Shown one piece after another: positions 7,218 to 13,822 of a stretch of DNA of 16,924 bases. Source of the stretch: an uncultured Eubacterium sp. (GTDB lineage Bacteria > Bacillota > Clostridia > Oscillospirales > Acutalibacteraceae); assembly GCA_902462495.1 (NCBI GenBank), contig CABQCC010000028.1, positions 1-16,924 of the forward strand, in the 5' to 3' direction. Under the pieces are notes generated by a model. That model ran no database searches. It had not been told where the DNA came from and saw nothing but the letters and a program-made list of their open reading frames with translations. Position 1 is the stretch's first letter. The number at the start of each line of letters is the position of its first letter. The position numbers and the translations under genes are program-made.

Positions 7218-8069
7218 CTAATTATCATTATATCCATTCTTGATGGTATCAAAGCATCTTTTCCAATATTGCTCTCTTTCCAGAATCTTTATAGGATCAT
7301 ATGAAAGGCCAAAATATTCTAACAAGGTATATGTAAAATACTTCTCGAAATATTCCTCGCCTTTTAGCTCATAGAGTGCTATAAGATTCTTATTACCACC
7401 ATGCTTTGAATCCAGATAATTACCCCATCTTTGAGCAACTCCTTCTTCTCCTGTGGCAGATCCGATATATAATTTTCCAGTATTGGTATCGGTCAAACAA
7501 TATACTCCAGTTATCTTCTTTAATGCCTCATAATAGGTAGGTAATATTCTACCATTAAATATATCTGACAATCTATGAAATGGCAAGTGTACTCTATCAT
7601 AGCCTTCAAATTTCTCACCACTATAAATACAAGGCAGGATTTCCTTCACAATAGTTTGGTCGAGGTACTTACGCAAATTAAATACATATCTTGAGAATGT
7701 ATTTCCTTTTTTGCATTTGATAATCAGTCTTCCAAACAAAGGTGCATATTCTTCTAATACCTGAACATTCGCCCAGTCTTTAGCAGGCGTATCTATTATC
7801 TTTGCTACAGATATAAGCAGCCACTCATCCTCTTGCATTCTTGCAAAGCTGAAAACCCATTGTCCAGGATAGAAATTCCTCTGTTTCCCATACCATCCCC
7901 AGTAAGAGCAATCCTTACATGTTCCAGTTTCTTTCTCTTCGTCCGTATGCTTTAACCATCTATCAATAAAGGGCTGACCACCACTTCCGGCTTGCATATT
8001 AAATTCAATTTTACTATTATCAATCTCTTCTTCCGTCAGCTTTAAAATGTTGTTTAGTAACAACTCCAT
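7218..8069 (-). CDS. GIY-YIG nuclease-domain protein with an unknown N-terminal domain
   Basis: A 283-residue protein. The C-terminal 100 residues form a GIY-YIG module: GVY at 188-190, YIG at 201-203, the catalytic-type Arg in AQRW (R214), Glu in LEREQYWK (E264/E266) and a terminal Asn (N278), all in the family order. The N-terminal 180 residues are not a domain I can name; they contain CKDC (51-54), Trp-rich WGWYGKQRNFYPGQWVF (57-73) and GRLIIKCKKG (113-122). GIY-YIG enzymes cut DNA through a single metal ion in repair, restriction and homing. The start at 8067-8069 has GAGG seven bases upstream; a GTG two codons earlier is too close to that site. It lies between the DUF2971 gene (30-base gap) and the 123-residue gene. 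Confidence 0.85.
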   Translation of the reverse strand: MELLLNNILKLTEEEIDNSKIEFNMQAGSGGQPFIDRWLKHTDEEKETGTCKDCSYWGWYGKQRNFYPGQWVFSFARMQEDEWLLISVAKIIDTPAKDWANVQVLEEYAPLFGRLIIKCKKGNTFSRYVFNLRKYLDQTIVKEILPCIYSGEKFEGYDRVHLPFHRLSDIFNGRILPTYYEALKKITGVYCLTDTNTGKLYIGSATGEEGVAQRWGNYLDSKHGGNKNLIALYELKGEEYFEKYFTYTLLEYFGLSYDPIKILEREQYWKRCFDTIKNGYNDN

Positions 8070-8099
8070 AAGCACACCTCATAAATATTGTATTTTTAC

Positions 8100-9245
8100 C
8101 TATTTATTAAAGTTTTTATATTGTGGACAATTTTCGCATTTCATTTCACAATCTTGCATTTCAAAATATTGAGAATTTCTTTTAATGCCAACATAAGGTA
8201 TATTCTTTTTGTTGCATATTTCAATGATCTTTTTTCGATTTTCTGGTTCCATTCGATTGCCAAGATAAACCTTTGTTATAGGAAAAAATTTTACATTGTA
8301 ATTGCTACCACCTCCATGAAGAGGCAACAGTAATCTCCATTCATTTTGAAATGCCCAATCTATACTTTTCCTTAGCGCTCCGTTCAAATATATATCCCAA
8401 AGTGCATCCTCTGTGATATTTTTATCTATAAATGAAACCAATTTTGCAGTCATATCCGTACGAATTTTAGAATATATCATAGGAAATAAATTAAAATAAA
8501 TATCTTTATATTCTTTTGATTCAGGCAGAACAGTATATTCTATACAAAAACCTTTATGACAATTTGCATACGAACCACCCCACATAAGTTGCGAATATGG
8601 TGTCGTAGCAAAGCAACTAATTCTAAATGTATTTTTCAATGATGACATGTAATCAGAATATTCTGATTGTATTGCATTTGCTACAGCCTTTGCAAAATCA
8701 TGTGTTTTATTAAGTTCTATAATAACATATTTTAAAAATATTTGATTTGCAAGATTTTCAATTTCAGAACTTGGCTTTTTAATGAACACATTGTCAAGAT
8801 TATTATTCGCCCGGTAATAATCATATAATTTTTTTGCTAAAACATTACCTATAGCCTCTAAAGGTTGATTTTCATTAACATTAAGACCACATCGTTTGCA
8901 ATATTCAATTAATCGAAGATGCTCATATATAAAATAGTCAACATTTATATCAGAATCATACACATCATCAAACGCTGTTGGAGTCTGAAGAAAAACGGTA
9001 TTTTCTTCTAATGCTTGGATTGAATAATTAGCAGTCTTCCCCGTATTCTTATCTACTGTTTCGAGATTAGGGTAATATCTATATAATCGTAATGGCATTA
9101 TTTTCTTCGAGTATATAGAAAATTTTTCATAACCCATATTTTGTACTTCATCAAGTTTCATAATACTTCCGTTAACAATACAATATGATTTTAATAATTC
9201 CAGAGCAAAATCTTGAATACTAGTAATCAATGCGGAGATACCCAT
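8100..9245 (-). CDS. DUF2971 family protein, first gene of the island operon
   Basis: A 381-residue protein with the hallmarks of DUF2971: LYRYYPN near 54-60, FLQTPTAFDDVYD (85-97), and the central block ISCFATTPYSQLMWGGSYAN (209-228) continuing CHKGFCIEY (229-237), with W222, H230 and the GFCIEY strand. EWRLLLP (302-308) is a further family-like segment. A C-terminal cluster C366-x3-C370-x2-C373 may bind metal. The biochemical role of DUF2971 is not established; members turn up in accessory and phage-related islands. The start is the ATG at 9243-9245 with GAGG six bases upstream; an earlier in-frame start twelve codons up has no such site. It is the promoter-proximal gene of the unit with the GIY-YIG protein. 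Confidence 0.85.
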   Translation of the reverse strand: MGISALITSIQDFALELLKSYCIVNGSIMKLDEVQNMGYEKFSIYSKKIMPLRLYRYYPNLETVDKNTGKTANYSIQALEENTVFLQTPTAFDDVYDSDINVDYFIYEHLRLIEYCKRCGLNVNENQPLEAIGNVLAKKLYDYYRANNNLDNVFIKKPSSEIENLANQIFLKYVIIELNKTHDFAKAVANAIQSEYSDYMSSLKNTFRISCFATTPYSQLMWGGSYANCHKGFCIEYTVLPESKEYKDIYFNLFPMIYSKIRTDMTAKLVSFIDKNITEDALWDIYLNGALRKSIDWAFQNEWRLLLPLHGGGSNYNVKFFPITKVYLGNRMEPENRKKIIEICNKKNIPYVGIKRNSQYFEMQDCEMKCENCPQYKNFNK

Positions 9246-9302
9246 TTTTAACCTCACCAAACATCTAATCAACAAAATCAATCATTATTTTATCTAACAC
9301 TA

Positions 9303-9311
9303 ATTATATCA
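9303..9311 (-). promoter_or_regulatory. Extended -10 promoter of the island operon
   Basis: The minus strand reads TGATATAAT, a perfect TGnTATAAT extended -10, about 58 bases before the DUF2971 start. No good -35 is present 17 bases upstream, which extended -10 promoters tolerate. No other promoter-like site was seen between the three genes. Confidence 0.6.
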
Positions 9312-9540
9312 TATAGTTACTAAATTGCATACACATTTTAATAATATAATTTAAAATGTGTAATTCTAAAGTAGCATAGTCCGATTTACAGGACACATAT
9401 AAAAAACTGCACCAACTTTTGAGTCAAAAAAAGTGACCATTTTTGCAACACATATCTGACCATTATTAGGGTGATAAGTGATGATATTTTGCGATATTTT
9501 ATGATAGTCTTGCAATTTTTATATGATCGGAATTTGGCAT
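9312..9540. other. Non-coding segment between the island operon promoter and the tsf terminator
   Basis: No ORF with a ribosome binding site was seen. The segment is AT-rich and contains two GACCAT words (9435-9440, 9458-9463) and a TTGAGTCA (9419-9426). The same words, the latter inverted, occur just inside the other island end (6143-6169). They could be recombinase arm sites or chance. Confidence 0.4.
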
Positions 9541-9585
9541 AAAAAAATCGCCTGAAAGCCCCTAAAACAGGGAGTTTCAAGCGAT
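9541..9585 (-). terminator. Rho-independent terminator of the rpsB-tsf operon
   Basis: On the minus strand a long hairpin (9547-9585: ATCGC/GCGAT outer stem, TGAAA/TTTCA, inner TCCCT/AGGGG with a G-U pair and one C-C mismatch) runs into seven T (9541-9547). T-rich sequence on the other side could also stop plus-strand transcription. Confidence 0.85.
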
Positions 9586-9626
9586 GATTTTTTATTTAAT
9601 TTACGGTTTGATTAGCCGTTGATTTG
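9541..9626 (-). repeat. Resident copy of the tsf 3' end and terminator (partner of 6011-6096)
   Basis: This is the copy attached to the intact tsf gene: the last few codons (QING and stop) plus the terminator. It is 88% identical, without gaps, to 6011-6096 in the same orientation. The pair frames the accessory island. Confidence 0.85.
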
Positions 9627-10727
9627 CTTTGCAATTTCTTCTGCGAAGTTTTCTTCTCTCTTTTCGAGGCCGTCGCCCTTCATCATACGGATGAAGTTTG
9701 TTGCCTTGATTTCTGTGACAAGAGTCTTTGCAACGCTTTCAATGTAGCCTGCAACTGAACCCTGGAAGAGGTCTGAACGAACGAAGTCTTGCTCAAGAAG
9801 GCAAATTTCCTTGATTTGCTTCTGGAGTCTGCCCTTTACAAGGCCTGTGAAAATCTTGTTGTCAACGATTTCGTCCTTATGTGAAACTGCGATGCCTGCA
9901 AGAATTTCAAGAGCTTCCTTTGAAATGAAGTTTGTGAAGTTCTTTCTTTGCTTATTGTCAAGGCCATTGTAGATTGAAGCGTCCTCATCAGACCACTTCT
10001 TATCGTTGATAGCTTCGTCGATAAGTTTGCCGAGAATTGGAATAGGAAGTGAATCAGGCTTGTTGAGAGCACTGTCAACAGTGATTGAGTGCATCTTCTC
10101 TGATTCTTCGGCAGAGATGTCATCGCTACTCAAATACTCAGGATTCATAGCTGCGATTTGCATAGCAACATTCTTGCCCATAGCTACGAATTCAGGATCA
10201 GCAGCCTTTGATTCGTCAGCAACATCAAAGCCAACCATAACACCAACGCTACCGCCTGCATGGATGTATGTTGAAACGATACCGTCCATTCTTTCGAAAC
10301 GGCGAACTTTCATATTTTCACCGATTGCAAGAACGAGGTCGTTAAGTGTTTCTGTAACAGTTCTGTCTGTGCCGTTGAACTTCTCTTCCTTAAGAGCTTC
10401 AACATCAGCAGGATTTGTTGCAAGGATTGTCTTTGCAACGCCTTCTACGAAAGACATAAACTTTTCATTCTTTGCAACGAAGTCTGTTTCTGAGTTAACT
10501 TCAAGAACAACACCCTTCTTTGCCTGAGCATCATAGTAAGGAAGAACAACGCCTTCAGCGGCAATTCTTGATGCCTTCTTCTGTGCAGCTGCAAGACCTC
10601 TTTCACGAAGGAAGTCGATAGCCTTATCCATATCGCCGTCAGCTTCAACGAGAGCCTTTTTGCACTCCATCATACCAACGCCGGTCTTCTCACGAAGAGC
10701 CTTTACATCTTGTGCTGTAAATGCCAT
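9612..10727 (-). CDS. tsf: Translation elongation factor Ts with an extra internal segment
   Basis: EF-Ts recycles EF-Tu by exchanging GDP for GTP in the cytoplasm. Seen: the N-terminal UBA-like domain (MAFTAQDVKALREKTGVGMM, then ECKKALVEADGDMDKA), the EF-Tu contact motif SETDFVAKN (79-87), and the late GRLQKQIKEICLLEQDFV (299-316). At 371 residues it is clearly longer than usual (about 280-310). The excess lies between SALN (219-222) and GRL (299), where typical proteins have about 14 residues and this one has 76, giving an insert of roughly 60 residues rich in charged and aromatic positions. The frame is continuous, so this is not a frameshift. The ATG start has GGAGG eight bases upstream; a TTG five codons earlier overlaps that site. 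It follows rpsB by 45 bases in one operon. Confidence 0.95.
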   Translation of the reverse strand: MAFTAQDVKALREKTGVGMMECKKALVEADGDMDKAIDFLRERGLAAAQKKASRIAAEGVVLPYYDAQAKKGVVLEVNSETDFVAKNEKFMSFVEGVAKTILATNPADVEALKEEKFNGTDRTVTETLNDLVLAIGENMKVRRFERMDGIVSTYIHAGGSVGVMVGFDVADESKAADPEFVAMGKNVAMQIAAMNPEYLSSDDISAEESEKMHSITVDSALNKPDSLPIPILGKLIDEAINDKKWSDEDASIYNGLDNKQRKNFTNFISKEALEILAGIAVSHKDEIVDNKIFTGLVKGRLQKQIKEICLLEQDFVRSDLFQGSVAGYIESVAKTLVTEIKATNFIRMMKGDGLEKREENFAEEIAKQING

Positions 10728-10772
10728 AATAATATCCTCCAATATAATAAAGTAAAATTAAATTATAATTAA

Positions 10773-11510
10773 TTATTCAGCTGCTTCTTCTGTTGCAGGA
10801 GCTTCTTCAGGAGCAACTGCATCAGCGCCGTCTCTACCCTCGATAACAGCGTTAGCCATAGCACCTGCAATAAGCTTTACTGCACGGATAGCGTCGTCGT
10901 TACCGGGAATTACATAGTCGATTTCATCAGGGTCGCAGTTTGTGTCAACGATAGCAACGATTGGAAGACCGAGCTTTGTTGCTTCTGATACAGCGATTCT
11001 TTCCTTGCGTGGGTCAACGATGAACATTGCATCAGGAATCTTCTTCATTTCTGTGATACCGCCGAGGTACTTCTCAAGCTTTTCGATTTCAAGTTCAAGA
11101 CCTGCAACTTCTTTCTTTGGAAGAAGATCGAATGTGCCGTCCTCTTGCATCTTCTTGAGCTGAGCAAGACGAGCAACACGACCACGAATTGTCTTGAAGT
11201 TTGTGAGCATACCGCCAAGCCATCTTGCATTTACATATGGCATTGAGCAACGGATAGCCTCTTCCTTAACGCTCTCTTGAGCCTGCTTCTTTGTACCGAC
11301 AAAGATGATGCTTCCGCCTTCTGCTGCGAGGTCACGAACGAACATATAAGCCTCGTCCAACTTCTTTACTGTCTTTTGAAGATCGATGATATAAATACCA
11401 TTTCTTTCTGTGAAGATGTATTCAGCCATTTTAGGGTTCCATCTTCTTGTTTGGTGACCAAAGTGTACACCTGCTTCTAAAAGCTGTTTCATAGAAACTA
11501 CATTTGCCAT
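10773..11510 (-). CDS. rpsB: Small-subunit ribosomal protein S2 (uS2)
   Basis: A 245-residue uS2. The sequence carries the family hallmarks: SMKQLLEAGVHFGHQTRRWN near the N-terminus, KMAEYIFTERNGIYIIDLQK, the coiled-coil segment around 100-150, PDAMFIVDPRKERIAVSEA, and VAIVDTNCDPDEIDYVIPGN near 190-210. The C-terminus is an acidic Ala/Glu tail. S2 binds late on the 30S head/body junction with S1. Two ATGs two codons apart exist; the second (11508-11510) is chosen because AAAGGAGG lies eight bases from it and only two from the first. It is the first gene of the rpsB-tsf operon, with its own promoter and a structured leader. Confidence 0.97.
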   Translation of the reverse strand: MANVVSMKQLLEAGVHFGHQTRRWNPKMAEYIFTERNGIYIIDLQKTVKKLDEAYMFVRDLAAEGGSIIFVGTKKQAQESVKEEAIRCSMPYVNARWLGGMLTNFKTIRGRVARLAQLKKMQEDGTFDLLPKKEVAGLELEIEKLEKYLGGITEMKKIPDAMFIVDPRKERIAVSEATKLGLPIVAIVDTNCDPDEIDYVIPGNDDAIRAVKLIAGAMANAVIEGRDGADAVAPEEAPATEEAAE

Positions 11511-11539
11511 TTTCATTTCCTCCTTTAAGGTTAATCCTC

Positions 11540-11594
11540 CACAATGAAGTATGGCAAGAGCCGATTTTGTAACCTTTGGCTCAACCTCATTGTG
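11540..11594 (-). promoter_or_regulatory. Structured 5' leader of rpsB (candidate S2 autoregulatory element)
   Basis: In the untranslated leader the minus strand forms a two-part hairpin: CACAATGA (11587-11594) pairs perfectly with TCATTGTG (11540-11547), and inside it GAGCC (11578-11582... read on the plus strand as ggctc) pairs with GGCTC (11558-11562). Asymmetric unpaired bases separate the two stems. The hairpin ends about 20 bases before the ribosome binding site. Ribosomal protein S2 is known to repress its own operon through the leader in several bacteria, so this may be the binding site; that role is inference. Confidence 0.55.
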
Positions 11595-11629
11595 TGCGAA
11601 TTCGCTTTCTTTTTTACGAATGCGTTAGC

Positions 11630-11658
11630 ATTATAACAAAAAGGGCTGAAAAAATCAA
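11630..11658 (-). promoter_or_regulatory. Promoter of the rpsB-tsf operon
   Basis: On the minus strand a -35 TTGATT (11653-11658) and a perfect -10 TATAAT (11630-11635) are exactly 17 bases apart. The predicted transcript starts near 11623, giving a leader of about 110 bases. The -35 box lies inside the terminator hairpin of the upstream lipoprotein gene. Confidence 0.85.
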
Positions 11659-11667
11659 CCCTTTTTT
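11638..11667 (-). terminator. Terminator of the nnr-lipoprotein transcript, overlapping the rpsB promoter
   Basis: The minus strand reads AAAAAGGGTTGA, a 5-base loop, then TCAGCCCTTTTT: a 12-base-pair stem with one G-U pair and a T-run on its 3' side. It lies about 30 bases after the lipoprotein stop codon. The -35 and spacer of the rpsB promoter are embedded in it. Confidence 0.8.
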
Positions 11668-11694
11668 GCTATTTATATAATATATTTATTAACT

Positions 11695-12174
11695 TTATTT
11701 GCTGTTAATATCAAATTCAATACTGAAATCGGCATCGGGGATATTCAAGCTGACAAGTTCCGATGATTGATTGACAGTCAAAGTGAAATTGCCGACCGAA
11801 GTTTTGCCGTCAAAAACATAGGCGTTATCAACTTTTTTGCAATTTGAGGCAGTTGTGATTGCATTATAAAACAGCACGGCGGGATTATAGGCGGAAACCT
11901 TTGATTTGTCCGCCCTTGTGAGCATATCTCGCCTTGAAAAAACAACCTCTTTTCCGTTGCAGGAAATCGTCATTCCGCTTGCATTGGTCGAAGTCGGGGT
12001 TATGTACACGCTCTCGCCGTCAAACTTCACATTGGCGGAATAGGAATAATCACCCGTTTTGACCGTTGCTGTTTGAAAATATTTCGGCTTTAGTTCAACA
12101 GTACTTTTGACAGTTGAGCAACCGCATAAAAGCAGAAACACAAGGCACATCGAAAATGATATTAATTTTTTCAT
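11695..12174 (-). CDS. Small predicted lipoprotein of unknown function
   Basis: A 159-residue protein with a lipoprotein signal peptide: MKK, a hydrophobic stretch to residue 16, then the lipobox LCGC with Cys19 as the lipid-bearing residue. The mature part looks all-beta (for example TGDYSYSANVKFDGESVYIT and FDGKTSVGNFTLTVNQ). This layout recalls small LolA/LppX-like or outer-leaflet beta-sheet lipoproteins, but I do not recognise a family. It starts 16 bases after the nnr stop, so it is co-transcribed with nnr and probably translationally coupled; only a weak GGGTTGAT ribosome site is visible. A terminator follows. No functional link with Nnr is evident. Confidence 0.8.
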   Translation of the reverse strand: MKKLISFSMCLVFLLLCGCSTVKSTVELKPKYFQTATVKTGDYSYSANVKFDGESVYITPTSTNASGMTISCNGKEVVFSRRDMLTRADKSKVSAYNPAVLFYNAITTASNCKKVDNAYVFDGKTSVGNFTLTVNQSSELVSLNIPDADFSIEFDINSK

Positions 12175-12190
12175 AAAATCAACCCGAATA

Positions 12191-13693
12191 TCAAAATTCG
12201 GACATTAAAGCACCGAGTCGGTCTATCATATCAAAAACGGTTATCCCTCTTTGACTGATGGCCTTTGAGGCATTATCACCTGACAAGCCGTGAATAAACA
12301 CGCCTGCCTTTGTTGCGTCATACGGATTTATTCCTTGCGCAACAAACGAGCCGATAATACCGCTGAGCATATCACCCGTTCCGCCCATAGCCATTGCAGG
12401 ATTGCCGCTCATATTAACAAACACCGTTTCTCCGTCCGTAACTACGGTATTTGCACCCTTTAATGCAATCAACACACCGTGATTCTTTGCAAAATTCTTT
12501 GCAATTTCAACACGATTTGACTGCACCTCCTCCACCGATTTTGACACGAGTCTTGACATCTCACCGGGATGTGGCGTAAGAACAACAGGTACTTTAACAT
12601 CCTTTAATATATCTATGCTCGAAGTTATGCAATTTATACCGTCGGCATCAAGAATAACCGGCACTTTTGAATTTTTCAGCACAAATTCGGTGATTTTTCT
12701 TGTATCATCACTTACACCCATTCCGCAACCGAGAACAATCGCACTTGCCCACTTCATATCATTTGATATTTCATCAAGGGCTTTTTCGCTGTACAATCCG
12801 TTTGACTCCTCAACGGGATTGAAAATCGGTTGAACAAGATGCGATGCAACAATAGGATAAGCGGATTTCGGAACGGTCAATTTTACAAGACCGACTCCGC
12901 TTCTTATTGCAGATTCACAACAAATAACGCCTGCTCCCGGCATTTTGTACGAACCGCAAAGGCAAAGGAGATGACCGTTTGAGCCTTTGTTTGAATTATA
13001 TTCAAGCGGTGGAATAAGTTTTTTCACATCATCAATCATTATTGCGGTTGCGTAGTCATCAGCATAGCAATCATCGGGAATACCGATATTAACGACCTTT
13101 ATTTCTCCGCAAAGAGCATTTGAAGGCGGAAGAACATGACAGAACTTTAAAGTTGAAATTGCAACAGTGATATCTGCTTTGACAGCATTTTTGCAAGCCG
13201 AACCGTCGGTTGCATTTGTACCGCTCGGAGTATCGACAGAAATAACAATAGCTGAACTATTACCAACCGTTTCGAACACCTTATCAAACGGACTGCGAGC
13301 CTCACCGTGAAAACCTATGCCGAAAATGCAGTCAACGATATAATCGGCTGAAAGAACGCTGTCATTAAAGAATCCCACAGGAACTCCCGACATTACAGCC
13401 TCGTTATAATATTTGAGAGGCTCAGCAATTTCAGGTTCTTTATCGCAAAGAACGATTTTTGCATTTGCACCGTAGGCATAAAGAAGCCTTGCAATAACAA
13501 AGCCGTCGCCTGCATTTTTGCCGTTTCCGCACAAGACGGCAACCGAACTGTTAACAAGGCTGTCGCCGTATTTTTCAATAATACTTTCGGCACAGGCAGT
13601 ACCTGCTTTGAGCATTAATTCGGCTTCGGTTGAATAATATTTAAAGCAGTCGGTTTCAACCGCTCTGATTTCATCAGCTGTTAATATGTACAT
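12191..13693 (-). CDS. nnr: Bifunctional NAD(P)H-hydrate repair enzyme (epimerase plus ADP-dependent dehydratase)
   Basis: A 500-residue two-domain cytoplasmic repair enzyme. The N-terminal YjeF_N epimerase domain (about 1-215) has VLCGNGKNAGDGFVIARLL (53-71), DCIFGIGFHGEARSPF (121-136) and VISVDTPSGTNATDG (150-164). The C-terminal ribokinase-like dehydratase domain (about 230-495) has KGSNGHLLCLCGSYKMPGAG (236-255), the substrate/ADP site TPHPGEMSRL (373-382), ALKGANTVVTDG (410-421) and the catalytic NPAMAMGGTGDMLSG loop (431-445). All key motifs are intact. The epimerase interconverts R and S NAD(P)HX and the dehydratase restores NAD(P)H. The chosen ATG has GAGAGG ten bases upstream. The gene diverges from the PAP2 gene and leads a two-gene transcript with the lipoprotein. 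Confidence 0.96.
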   Translation of the reverse strand: MYILTADEIRAVETDCFKYYSTEAELMLKAGTACAESIIEKYGDSLVNSSVAVLCGNGKNAGDGFVIARLLYAYGANAKIVLCDKEPEIAEPLKYYNEAVMSGVPVGFFNDSVLSADYIVDCIFGIGFHGEARSPFDKVFETVGNSSAIVISVDTPSGTNATDGSACKNAVKADITVAISTLKFCHVLPPSNALCGEIKVVNIGIPDDCYADDYATAIMIDDVKKLIPPLEYNSNKGSNGHLLCLCGSYKMPGAGVICCESAIRSGVGLVKLTVPKSAYPIVASHLVQPIFNPVEESNGLYSEKALDEISNDMKWASAIVLGCGMGVSDDTRKITEFVLKNSKVPVILDADGINCITSSIDILKDVKVPVVLTPHPGEMSRLVSKSVEEVQSNRVEIAKNFAKNHGVLIALKGANTVVTDGETVFVNMSGNPAMAMGGTGDMLSGIIGSFVAQGINPYDATKAGVFIHGLSGDNASKAISQRGITVFDMIDRLGALMSEF

Positions 13694-13725
13694 ATTTTCA
13701 CAACCTCTCATTTTGTTACATTTTT

Positions 13726-13754
13726 ATAGTATCACAAAGAGATAATTATGACAA
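13726..13754 (-). promoter_or_regulatory. Promoter of nnr
   Basis: On the minus strand a -35 TTGTCA (13749-13754) and a -10 TACTAT (13726-13731) are 17 bases apart, with TG one base before the -10. It sits almost back to back with the divergent PAP2 promoter (8 bases between the two -35 boxes). Confidence 0.75.
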
Positions 13755-13762
13755 GTTTGTTA

Positions 13763-13791
13763 TTGAAATAGGAGTAAAAATTTGGTATAGT
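13763..13791 (+). promoter_or_regulatory. Promoter of the PAP2 phosphatase gene
   Basis: A -35 TTGAAA (13763-13768), a 17-base spacer and a -10 TATAGT (13786-13791) with the extended TGG before it. The start codon is about 31 bases downstream. Confidence 0.75.
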
Positions 13792-13822
13792 ATTACTATA
13801 AATTACTAAAGGGGAAATAGAA

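Larger units (their letters stand above)
6097..9540. mobile_element. Accessory island at the 3' end of tsf, about 3.4 kb, no integrase seen
   Basis: The segment sits exactly between two direct copies of the tsf 3' end, the arrangement left by integrative elements that insert at the end of a gene and restore it. Its content is unlike the flanks: broken genes (HipA-like, rlmD-like tail), an orphan-looking three-gene unit, and visibly more AT-rich coding sequence with many AT-ending codons. No recombinase, transposase, relaxase or replication gene was found, so it is either a deletion remnant or a passenger block mobilised in trans. Boundaries are inferred from where the repeats end. Confidence 0.55.

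Noticed and set aside
9386..9580. Minus-strand frame of 64 codons across the tsf terminator
   Set aside because: No ribosome site, low complexity, and it overlaps the terminator hairpin.
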